Assembly (NCBI RefSeq): GCF_009649785.1 | Contig: NZ_WJOK01000018.1 | Location: 1-64,000, forward strand | From: Agrobacterium tumefaciens | GTDB lineage: Bacteria; Pseudomonadota; Alphaproteobacteria; Rhizobiales; Rhizobiaceae | Length of the DNA stretch: 64,000 nucleotides | Reading direction: 5' to 3' | Shown here: in pieces, positions 57,847 through 64,000 of the stretch | Numbering within the stretch: position 1 is the first letter of the stretch | Layout of the letters: each line of letters begins with the position of its first letter | Program-made: the position numbers and the translations under genes | Notes under the pieces: generated by a model | The model's database searches: none | Seen by the model: only the letters and a program-made list of their open reading frames with translations | Told to the model about the DNA's origin: nothing

Positions 57847-58695
57847 ATGCCTTCCGCCTTTCTTGCCGACCGCCGCCTGATTAGAGTTTCCGGCACGGGT
57901 GCCGAAGAGTTTCTGAACAATCTGATCACGGCCGATGTTGAAAACCTGCCGCAAGGCGAGGCGCGCGCCTCGGCACTTCTGACGCCGCAGGGCAAGATCC
58001 TGTTCGATTTCCTGATCGCGCGCGATGGGCCGGATTATCTGATCGAATCGGGCGCTGCCGAACAGGATGCGCTGCTGCGCCGCCTGACCATGTACAAGCT
58101 GCGCGCGCCCGTTGATCTCAAGGCCGAACCGATAGAAGGCGTCAGCGTTTTCTGGAGCGAAAGCGTGCCGGAGGCGGGCGCGAAGGACGGCCGTTTCGCC
58201 AAGGCCGGCATCAATCTGTTCCGCGTGCCGGGTGCTTCAGCCTCTGGCGACATAACGGCATATGATGCCCTGCGCATTGAGCACGGAATTGCCGAATCCG
58301 GCCGGGATTACGCGTTGCAGGATGCTTTTCCGCATGATGTGCTGATGGATGTGAATGACGGCGTCTCGTTCAAGAAGGGTTGCTTCGTCGGTCAGGAAGT
58401 CGTCTCGCGCATGAAACATCGCGGCACGGCAAGACGGCGGGTCGTCACCGTTTCGGCTGAAAGCGCGCTTCCCGCAACCGGAACCGAAATCACCGCCAAT
58501 GGAAAACCGGTCGGGGCGCTTGGAACCGTTTGCGGCAACACGGGACTTGCCATCGTGCGGACAGACCGCGTTGCCGATGCGCTCGCCTCCACCACGCCGC
58601 TCATTGCCGAGAATGTTCCCGTGACTGTGGCCTTGCCGGCCTGGAGCGGCATCTCCTTCCCCGTCGTCGATCCTGCGGTACAGGCGGAGGAATAG
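57847..58695 (+). CDS. YgfZ/GcvT-like folate-binding protein
   Basis: 282-residue protein of the YgfZ family, needed for repair or maturation of some iron-sulfur enzymes. The diagnostic motif KGCFVGQEVVSRM lies near residue 178, and the N-terminal GcvT-like part contains LIRVSGTGAEEFLNNLITADV. The ATG at 57847 was chosen because similarity begins there; the frame is open to 57706 without family similarity. The gene is followed 2 bp later by the HD hydrolase, so the two are probably co-transcribed. Confidence 0.85.
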   Translation: MPSAFLADRRLIRVSGTGAEEFLNNLITADVENLPQGEARASALLTPQGKILFDFLIARDGPDYLIESGAAEQDALLRRLTMYKLRAPVDLKAEPIEGVSVFWSESVPEAGAKDGRFAKAGINLFRVPGASASGDITAYDALRIEHGIAESGRDYALQDAFPHDVLMDVNDGVSFKKGCFVGQEVVSRMKHRGTARRRVVTVSAESALPATGTEITANGKPVGALGTVCGNTGLAIVRTDRVADALASTTPLIAENVPVTVALPAWSGISFPVVDPAVQAEE

Positions 58696-58697
58696 GC

Positions 58698-59318
58698 GTG
58701 GCGCCCGCTAAAAGTCCGCGCGCCTGGCAGCGCATGCTTTCTGGACGGCGGCTCGACCTGCTCGACCCCTCACCGCTCGACGTAGAAATCGCCGATATCG
58801 CCCATGGTCTTGCCCGCGTCGCCCGCTGGAACGGCCAGACGCGCGGCGATCACGCCTTCTCCGTCGCCCAGCATAGCCTCATCGTCGAAAACATTTTCTG
58901 CCGCATATGTGCGAATGCGACGCCCGACGATATGCAGATGGCGCTTTTGCACGACGCCCCGGAATATGTCATCGGCGACATGATCTCGCCGTTCAAATCC
59001 GTGGTTGGCGGCGGTTATAAAACCGTGGAGAAAAGGCTGGAAGCGGCCGTGCATCTGCGCTTTGGCCTGCCGCCGCATGCCTCGCGCGAACTGAAAGACC
59101 GCATCAAGAAAGCCGATACGGTTGCCGCCTTTTTCGAGGCGACGGAGCTTGCCGGTTTTTCCATTGCCGAGGCACAGAAATTCTTCGGCCTGCCGCGCGG
59201 CATCACCCGCGATATGTTCGACATTATCCCGCTTCCCTCGACCGAGGCGCAGAAGCGGTTCGTTGAACGCTTCGAGGCGATCGAGGCAATGCGCGTGGCG
59301 GCTGGAGGGGTGAAATGA
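58698..59318 (+). CDS. HD-domain phosphohydrolase, YfbR-like
   Basis: 206 residues. Metal ligands of the HD fold are visible: GDHAFSVAQHSLIV (about 49-62), then LLHDAPEYVIGDMISPFK (about 82-99) and a late aspartate in IKKADTVAAFFE. The layout fits the YfbR 5'-nucleotidase group, which acts on deoxynucleoside monophosphates. The start is GTG at 58698, just after the ygfZ-type stop. Its stop overlaps the next start as ATGA. Confidence 0.82.
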   Translation: MAPAKSPRAWQRMLSGRRLDLLDPSPLDVEIADIAHGLARVARWNGQTRGDHAFSVAQHSLIVENIFCRICANATPDDMQMALLHDAPEYVIGDMISPFKSVVGGGYKTVEKRLEAAVHLRFGLPPHASRELKDRIKKADTVAAFFEATELAGFSIAEAQKFFGLPRGITRDMFDIIPLPSTEAQKRFVERFEAIEAMRVAAGGVK

Positions 59319-59833
59319 CTTCCATCGTCGTATCGCCGCTGTCGCGGATTGCGGAAATGGCCGTGAAGCACAAAGCCCGTGAAATGGTGACGCTGATAGC
59401 AAAGGAGCAGACCTTTCACCGCCCGGCGGTGATCTCAGCCGAAAGGCACCTGACTCTTGCGATGAACGACATCAGCTTCAAGGGCACCGGCGATCTCATC
59501 GCGCCTGACGATGCGCATGTGCTGCGGCTGATCGATTTCGCCCGCGAATGGGACCAGTCCGCACCGCTTCTCATCCATTGCTGGATGGGCGTGTCGCGCT
59601 CTCCTGCCGCAGCCGTCATTGCAGCACTCAGCCTTTATCCGGATCAGGACGAGATGGCGCTTGCGCTCAGCCTGCGCACCGCCTCACCTTACGCCACCCC
59701 CAATGCCCGCATCATCGCAATCGGGGACCGGTTGCTTGGGCGGGATGGCAGGCTGGTGGCGGCAATCAAGACGATCGGCAGGGGCGCGGATACGGACGGC
59801 AACGTACCCTTCGTGCTGCCTCTCTCCAACTGA
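59315..59833 (+). CDS. Tyrosine phosphatase family protein
   Basis: 172 residues with the cysteine-phosphatase loop HCWMGVSRS (about 89-97), matching H-C-x5-R-S. An upstream conserved aspartate region is FKGTGDLIAPDDAHV. Members of this rhizobial group are annotated as protein tyrosine phosphatases; the substrate is unknown. Translationally coupled to the HD hydrolase by a 4-bp overlap. Confidence 0.8.
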   Translation: MTSIVVSPLSRIAEMAVKHKAREMVTLIAKEQTFHRPAVISAERHLTLAMNDISFKGTGDLIAPDDAHVLRLIDFAREWDQSAPLLIHCWMGVSRSPAAAVIAALSLYPDQDEMALALSLRTASPYATPNARIIAIGDRLLGRDGRLVAAIKTIGRGADTDGNVPFVLPLSN

Positions 59834-59912
59834 CGGCTCCGTTTTTGGCGGAACCCCTGCGGCATCCAGTCGTTACCAAAGTAGAACAGCAATAAGAATC
59901 ACGGGATAATTC

Positions 59913-60734
59913 ATGGAACAACAGGCAACGGATATCATCGTCGCATCGCAGGCAGCGGTACGGCAGGCGAGCACGCTGGCGGTGCAATATTCCTTTTCGA
60001 TCATCGGTGCGCTTCTGCTTCTGATCATCGGCTGGCTGGCCGCGACTTTCCTGCAGCGCTGGGCTTTTCAGGGTCTGTCCCGCATCCGCGGCTTCGATGC
60101 GACGCTTGCCGGTTTCTTTGCGGGTGCCATCCGTTACGTGGTGCTTATTCTGGTGCTGGTCATGGTGCTTGGCCAGTTTGGTGTACAGACGGCCTCCATT
60201 CTTGCGGCACTCGGCGCTGCCGGCCTCGCCATCGGCCTGGCGCTTCAGGGCACATTGCAGAACATCGCCGCCGGTATCATGCTTCTGGTGCTGCGTCCCT
60301 TCCGGGTTGGCGAATATATCGAGACTGGCGCCGTGAGCGGCACGGTGATCGAAATCGGCCTGTTTGCGACCGAGCTTAAAACCAGCGATGGGCTTTACCG
60401 CCTTGCGCCAAATTCCACCCTGTGGAACGTACCAATCACCAATTATAGCCGCTTTCCCTCACGCCGCCACGAATTGAGCCTGACGGTTAAGAGCGACGAG
60501 GATCTGGCTGCGGCACAGGACATGCTGATGCGTGTGGTGCGCTCGGAAAGCCGGGTACTGCTGGACCCCGCCCCCGTTACCTTCGTCGATTCGGTCAGCG
60601 CCGACAGCGCCACCGTGAAATTGCGCTACTGGGCGCGTAGCGACAATTACTTCGCAACCACGCGTGACGTGACGAAGGCAATGAAGCTCGCTTTCGATGA
60701 GCGCAAGTCGGAATTAACCGGGCAAACCGCGTGA
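59913..60734 (+). CDS. MscS-type mechanosensitive channel
   Basis: 273-residue inner-membrane channel that opens under turgor stress. Three helices lie near residues 20-42, 58-80 and 85-120. The pore helix is GAAGLAIGLALQGTLQNIAAGIMLL (about 98-122) with the Gly/Ala pattern of MscS. The cytoplasmic beta and alpha/beta domains follow (VLRPFRVGEYIETGAVSGTVIEIGLFATEL). Similar in length to E. coli MscS (286). Confidence 0.93.
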   Translation: MEQQATDIIVASQAAVRQASTLAVQYSFSIIGALLLLIIGWLAATFLQRWAFQGLSRIRGFDATLAGFFAGAIRYVVLILVLVMVLGQFGVQTASILAALGAAGLAIGLALQGTLQNIAAGIMLLVLRPFRVGEYIETGAVSGTVIEIGLFATELKTSDGLYRLAPNSTLWNVPITNYSRFPSRRHELSLTVKSDEDLAAAQDMLMRVVRSESRVLLDPAPVTFVDSVSADSATVKLRYWARSDNYFATTRDVTKAMKLAFDERKSELTGQTA

Positions 60735-60842
60735 ATTAAGAGCGTCCCAGCCGCTCCCTTCTCCATGCAACTTTTTCCCATATGAAAGCAGGCCCTGAGC
60801 CGGCTTTCACCATTTTTCGCGCAAGGGTGGCGGCAGGCGCTC

Positions 60843-60897
60843 TTGCGTCTGGCGAAGGACGTGTTTATACGACTTATGCGTAATGTTATTACATAAC
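60843..60897 (+). promoter_or_regulatory. zinT promoter with candidate Zur box
   Basis: TTGCGT (60843-60848) and TTATAC (60865-60870) are 16 bp apart. The imperfect palindrome GTAATGTTATTACATAAC (60880-60897, core ATGT-TATT-ACAT) lies at or just after the expected start point, where a repressor would block transcription. AT-rich palindromes of this kind are bound by Zur in alphaproteobacteria, and zinT is a known Zur target in A. tumefaciens. Confidence 0.5.
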
Positions 60898-60934
60898 TTA
60901 CCCTTCGATTTATAACCACATAAGGGCCAGAAGA

Positions 60935-61618
60935 ATGCAAAAAACCATCACCCGCGTCACCGGCGCGCTTGCAATCGGTTCCATGCTGCTGATGACAGCC
61001 CCGGCACTGGCGGCCGGAAAAGACAAGACGTCCACCGCGCATAGTCACAGCCACGATCACAGCCATGGCCAGACCGAAGCCGAGAAACAGATCTACAAGG
61101 GTTACTTCGAGGATGCGCAGGTGAAGCCACGCATGCTTTCAGACTGGGAAGGTGACTGGCAGTCAGTCTATCCCTATCTGCTGAACGGTTCTCTCGATGG
61201 GATCATGGCGGAGAAGGCAGCCCACGGCGACAAGACAGCAGCCGAATATCGTGCCTATTACGAAATTGGCTACAAAACGGATGTCAATCGCATCACCATC
61301 AAGGGCGACAACGTGGCGTTTTATAAGGAAGGCAAACCAACGCAAGGCACTTATGTCAGCGACGGCCAAGAAATCCTGACCTACAAGAAGGGTAATCGCG
61401 GCGTGCGGTACATCTTCAAAAAGACCGGCGGCGATGCGGATGCACCACAATTCATTCAGTTCAGCGATCACACCATCGCGCCTAAAAAAGCCGGCCATTA
61501 CCACCTCTACTGGGGCAATGACCGCAAGGCACTTTTGGACGAGGTGACCAATTGGCCAACCTATTACCCGTTCCAGATGGATGGCCCTGAGATCGTCGAG
61601 GAAATGGCGGCGCATTAG
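60935..61618 (+). CDS. zinT: Periplasmic zinc-binding protein ZinT
   Basis: 227 residues. A signal peptide (about 1-27, ending PALA-AG) is followed by a histidine-rich metal-binding stretch (HSHSHDHSHG, about 36-45) and the ZinT lipocalin-like domain. The zinc site is visible as SDHTIAPKKAGHYHLYWGND near residues 181-200, giving the H-x8-H-x-H ligand set. ZinT passes zinc to ZnuA under deficiency. A candidate Zur box upstream fits this. No znuABC genes are in the window. Confidence 0.92.
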   Translation: MQKTITRVTGALAIGSMLLMTAPALAAGKDKTSTAHSHSHDHSHGQTEAEKQIYKGYFEDAQVKPRMLSDWEGDWQSVYPYLLNGSLDGIMAEKAAHGDKTAAEYRAYYEIGYKTDVNRITIKGDNVAFYKEGKPTQGTYVSDGQEILTYKKGNRGVRYIFKKTGGDADAPQFIQFSDHTIAPKKAGHYHLYWGNDRKALLDEVTNWPTYYPFQMDGPEIVEEMAAH

Positions 61619-61677
61619 GACCGCACTCTTCCTGGTTTTCCGCAGCCTGTGGTCAAACCTTGACTTGTCACGATTTC

Positions 61678-61703
61678 GCCTTCCCCCCAAGTGGGGAGAA
61701 GGC
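61678..61703. terminator. Hairpin between zinT and the ABC permease gene
   Basis: GCCTTCCCCCC and GGGGAGAAGGC form a near-perfect stem with a short loop between convergent genes, about 60 bp after the zinT stop. It may terminate both. Similar CCTTC-CCCC hairpins are, from memory, common repeats in rhizobia. Confidence 0.5.
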
Positions 61704-61736
61704 AACCAATGCGAGTTGATACGGCCCTTTCCCCGC

Positions 61737-62555
61737 TTACTGCCCCATGGTCGAGCGATGCGCCCAGCCGGTCATGCGCTTTTCGAGCCAGGCCATGATC
61801 GCATACATGACGATACCTTCCACGGCGAGCATCAACAGACCGGCAAAGACCAGTGGGACGTTGAATTGGCTTTGCGCCGAACTCATCATATTACCGAGGC
61901 CATAATTGGAGGCGACGGTTTCCGATACGACCGAGCCGACGAAGGCGAGCGTGATGGCGATTTTCAGCGAGCCGAAGAAGTAAGGCATGGAGCGCGGAAT
62001 GCCGACCTTCAGCATGATATCCATCTTCCTGGCGCCAAGTGCGCGCAGCACGTCCTCCGTTTCCGGCTCGATGGTGGCCAGACCGGTCGCGACGTTGACG
62101 ACGATGGGGAAGAAGGAAATCAGGAACGCAGTCAGAACCGCAGGAACAGTGCCGATGCCGAACCAGATGACGAGGATCGGCACCAGCGCCACTTTGGGGA
62201 TGGCATTAAAACCGATCATCAGCGGATAAAGCCCGGCATAGATGGTTTTCGACCAGCCGATAAAGAGGCCGATGGCGAGACCCGCCGCGACGGCAATCGC
62301 AAAACCGAGCGTGGTGGTATAGAGCGTCTGCAGTGAGTTCTTCCAGATCGGCGACCAATATTGCACGATGGCCTGCCCCACACGCACGGGCGACGGCAGA
62401 ATGGTTGGCGGCATTTTCAGCGCGTAAACCAGCAATTCCCACATTGCAAACAGCGCCAGCGTATAGAGCCAGGGGGCGGCCTTCACCCAGTTGACCCGGG
62501 CGATCAGCGGTTTCGACGGCGCGGTTGCCATGCTGCTTTCCACAAACGCACTCAT
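61737..62555 (-). CDS. ABC transporter permease, NitT/TauT family
   Basis: 272-residue inner-membrane permease with about six helices and the binding-protein-dependent transport motif near residue 170-190 (LRALGARKMDIMLKVGIPRSMPYFFGSLK, the EAA loop contacting the ATPase). It is closest to the SsuC/TauC/ThiY-partner group that imports sulfonates, nitrate, taurine or pyrimidine precursors; the substrate is undetermined. Its start overlaps the ATPase stop as ATGA. Confidence 0.87.
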   Translation of the reverse strand: MSAFVESSMATAPSKPLIARVNWVKAAPWLYTLALFAMWELLVYALKMPPTILPSPVRVGQAIVQYWSPIWKNSLQTLYTTTLGFAIAVAAGLAIGLFIGWSKTIYAGLYPLMIGFNAIPKVALVPILVIWFGIGTVPAVLTAFLISFFPIVVNVATGLATIEPETEDVLRALGARKMDIMLKVGIPRSMPYFFGSLKIAITLAFVGSVVSETVASNYGLGNMMSSAQSQFNVPLVFAGLLMLAVEGIVMYAIMAWLEKRMTGWAHRSTMGQ

Positions 62556-63340
62556 GCCGCCACCCTCGCCTGCGCTATCTCGCCATGCAGTTCCTGCACC
62601 ATGTCGTTGAAACCCTTGTCATACATGATATCCAGCTGGCGCGGCCGCGCAAAAGGCACGCGGTGCTCCGCCAGAACGCGGCCCGGCCTTGCACTCATCA
62701 CGAAAATCTTGTCGGCGAGAAAGGTCGCTTCGCGCAGATCGTGCGTCACCAGAATGATGGTAACCCGCTGCGCCGTATGCAGATCGCGGATGACGCACCA
62801 CAGTTCCTCACGGGTAAAGGCATCGAGCGCGCCGAAGGGCTCATCCAGCATGAGAAGGTCCGGCTCGTGGATCAATGCGCGGCAGAGATTGGCGCGCTGC
62901 TGCATGCCGCCGGAAAGCTGCCAGGGGAATTTCGAGCCGAAGCCTTTGAGGCCGACGATTTCCAGCAGGCGTTCGGCTTTGGCGACATATTCGGCCTTAT
63001 GCGCGCGCAGACGCCGGCGGTGTTTCTCGACGATCTCCAGCGGCAGCAGGATATTTTCGAGCGTCGTGCGCCAGGGCAGCATCGTCGGGTTCTGAAACGC
63101 CATGCCGACAATGGACACGGGTTCCGTGACCTGCCGACCGGCCACGATAACATTGCCCTTTTGCGGAATGTGCAGCCCCGTTACCAGCTTCATCAGGGTC
63201 GACTTGCCGCAACCCGACGGGCCGACGACAGCAGCGAATTCCCCCTTGTCGACCGCCAGGTTGAGGCCGGATACAGCCAGCGTTCCGGCCGCCCCGCCGT
63301 AACGCATGTCGACATTGTCTATTTCCACGAGATGTGACAT
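62552..63340 (-). CDS. ABC transporter ATP-binding protein, NitT/TauT family
   Basis: 262-residue ATPase: Walker A VGPSGCGKSTLM (about 40-51), signature LSGGMQQRANLCRAL (about 143-157), Walker B LLMLDEPFGALD (about 164-175) and the switch histidine in ILVTHDLREA (about 198-207). It powers the adjacent permease. It lies upstream of the permease and downstream of the binding-protein gene, separated from the latter by a hairpin. Confidence 0.9.
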   Translation of the reverse strand: MSHLVEIDNVDMRYGGAAGTLAVSGLNLAVDKGEFAAVVGPSGCGKSTLMKLVTGLHIPQKGNVIVAGRQVTEPVSIVGMAFQNPTMLPWRTTLENILLPLEIVEKHRRRLRAHKAEYVAKAERLLEIVGLKGFGSKFPWQLSGGMQQRANLCRALIHEPDLLMLDEPFGALDAFTREELWCVIRDLHTAQRVTIILVTHDLREATFLADKIFVMSARPGRVLAEHRVPFARPRQLDIMYDKGFNDMVQELHGEIAQARVAA

Positions 63341-63383
63341 CGCAGTCCCCTTTTCAGCCCCCCATGCTATTTAAAAATTGCAA

Positions 63384-63414
63384 ACCGCCCGGACCGGCAA
63401 GCGATCCGGGCGGT
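63384..63414 (-). terminator. Hairpin between the binding-protein and ATPase genes
   Basis: ACCGCCCGGA (63384-63393) and TCCGGGCGGT (63405-63414) pair perfectly around 11 nt; on the minus strand TTGCAATTTTT follows. It is a likely partial terminator or mRNA stabiliser, giving more binding protein than transporter. Confidence 0.65.
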
Positions 63415-63428
63415 CGCCGTGACATCAA

Positions 63429-64000
63429 TCAGGGAAGCATGCGCTCTTCCTTGGGCGGCAGGTAAGCCGCGTCGAAGACCTGCTCTGCCTTGACGTTACC
63501 TTTCAGACCCATGGAAACTTTCAGGGTCTCGAGGGAGGCAGCAAGCCGGGCCGGATCGACGCCGCCCATGCCATTTTCCACCACATAGGGCGTCTTGATG
63601 TTCATGCTGTTGGCCATGTTGAGGCGTTCCAGCTCAATCGCGCTGTCGAGCGTCTCGTTACGCTTGAGCACGGCCGCCACACCCTCTTCAGGGGTCTTGA
63701 CGGAATCGGCGAAGCCCTTGGCCAGCGCCTTGAGGAAACCCTTGACGGCATCAGGGTTTTTCTCAGCAAAATCAGTGTTTACCAGCACGGCATTGCCATA
63801 AAGATTCAAGCCATGCTCGGCCATCAGGATGGTCGAGATATCGTCATCGGCAATGCCCTGTTTTTTCAGGTTGAGGATCACCGAAAAGGCAAAACCGAAG
63901 ACGCCGTCGACATCGCCCTTGGCGAGCATTGGCTCACGCACCGGAAAGCCGATCGATTCGATCTTTATCTTGCTGTCATCCAGCCCCGCGACCTGCTTGA
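63429..64000 (-). CDS. ABC transporter substrate-binding protein, NMT1/THI5-like (partial)
   Basis: C-terminal part of a periplasmic binding protein; the frame is open to the window edge, so the start and signal peptide lie beyond 64000. At least 189 residues are seen, including VREPMLAKGDVDGVFGF and the helical tail LNMANSMNIKTPYVVENGMGGVD. The pattern fits NMT1/THI5-like proteins that bind nitrate, sulfonate, taurine or thiamine precursors; the substrate is not clear. The gene order binding protein-ATPase-permease is typical for this family. Confidence 0.82.
   Translation of the reverse strand, partial: KQVAGLDDSKIKIESIGFPVREPMLAKGDVDGVFGFAFSVILNLKKQGIADDDISTILMAEHGLNLYGNAVLVNTDFAEKNPDAVKGFLKALAKGFADSVKTPEEGVAAVLKRNETLDSAIELERLNMANSMNIKTPYVVENGMGGVDPARLAASLETLKVSMGLKGNVKAEQVFDAAYLPPKEERMLP

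Noticed and set aside
58992-59008. CCGTTCAAATCC, another T-loop-like string
   Set aside because: It is inside the HD hydrolase coding sequence and encodes conserved residues (SPFKSV).

Overview
The window reads as chromosomal DNA of an alphaproteobacterium of the Rhizobiaceae, most likely Agrobacterium or close to it. The evidence is the gene orders lptF-lptG-lptD-surA-pdxA-rsmA, fabD-fabG-acpP-fabF-mltG-yicC-gmk and rpsF-rpsR-(DUF2232)-rplI...dnaB-alr-radA-cvpA-purF, the psd-pssA pair, the fairly high GC coding style, and GC-rich palindromic intergenic repeats of a kind common in rhizobia. No species assignment was tested. Nearly all of the sequence is coding and most genes are core housekeeping functions. 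I see no rRNA, no intact tRNA, no CRISPR array, no prophage and no insertion sequence.

Layout. 1-4.3 kb: a Gfo/Idh/MocA dehydrogenase, then a leftward block of a GAF-GGDEF diguanylate cyclase, holC and pepA. 4.6-13 kb: a rightward envelope/translation operon (lptF, lptG, lptD, a SurA-like chaperone, pdxA, rsmA) and a small hydrolase. 13-20.1 kb: a leftward fatty-acid and cell-wall cluster (fabD, fabG, acpP, fabF, mltG, yicC, gmk). 20.3-24.2 kb: an aldo/keto reductase and the rpsF-rpsR-DUF2232-rplI ribosomal unit, with a structured rpsF leader and a tRNA-Lys-like fragment. 24.3-27.7 kb: a MarR-controlled HlyD/MFS tripartite efflux unit, with a palindromic repeat on its rplI side. 28-37 kb: dnaB, AzlCD exporter genes with an AraC regulator, alr, a ParD antitoxin with a broken ParE toxin, radA, cvpA and purF. 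37-43.7 kb: an SDR enzyme, cysS, a long palindromic element, then a tightly coupled DUF559-GFA-GFA-GFA-pip operon and a RarD-type permease. 43.7-52.5 kb: an FtsI-like penicillin-binding protein, a LOG-family protein, a LysM protein, an Atm1-type ABC exporter, psd, pssA and a 43-residue small protein. 52.9-60.7 kb: a PleD-like GGDEF response regulator, a SRAP protein, a YnfA-type membrane protein, a NUDIX hydrolase, small secreted proteins, a YgfZ-like protein, an HD hydrolase, a tyrosine phosphatase and an MscS channel. 60.9-64 kb: zinT with a candidate Zur box, and a leftward NitT/TauT-type ABC importer whose binding-protein gene runs off the window.

Several groups act together. LptF, LptG, LptD and the SurA-like chaperone build the outer membrane. 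FabD, FabG, AcpP and FabF supply acyl chains and Psd/PssA make phosphatidylethanolamine. MltG and the FtsI-like protein remodel peptidoglycan, and Alr supplies D-alanine for it.

The least ordinary signals are: a 47-bp perfect inverted-repeat element next to a DUF559 nuclease gene that is translationally coupled to three tandem GFA paralogues; an rpsF leader whose 11-bp stem buries the ribosome binding site; a TTAA-N7-TTAA (CtrA-type) site upstream of the penicillin-binding protein; an orphan ParD beside a deleted, frameshifted ParE; a decayed tRNA-Lys fragment; and three evenly spaced TTTTTGTG sites between pepA and lptF. I found no clearly new multi-gene system. The DUF559/GFA operon with its palindromic element is the best candidate for one.
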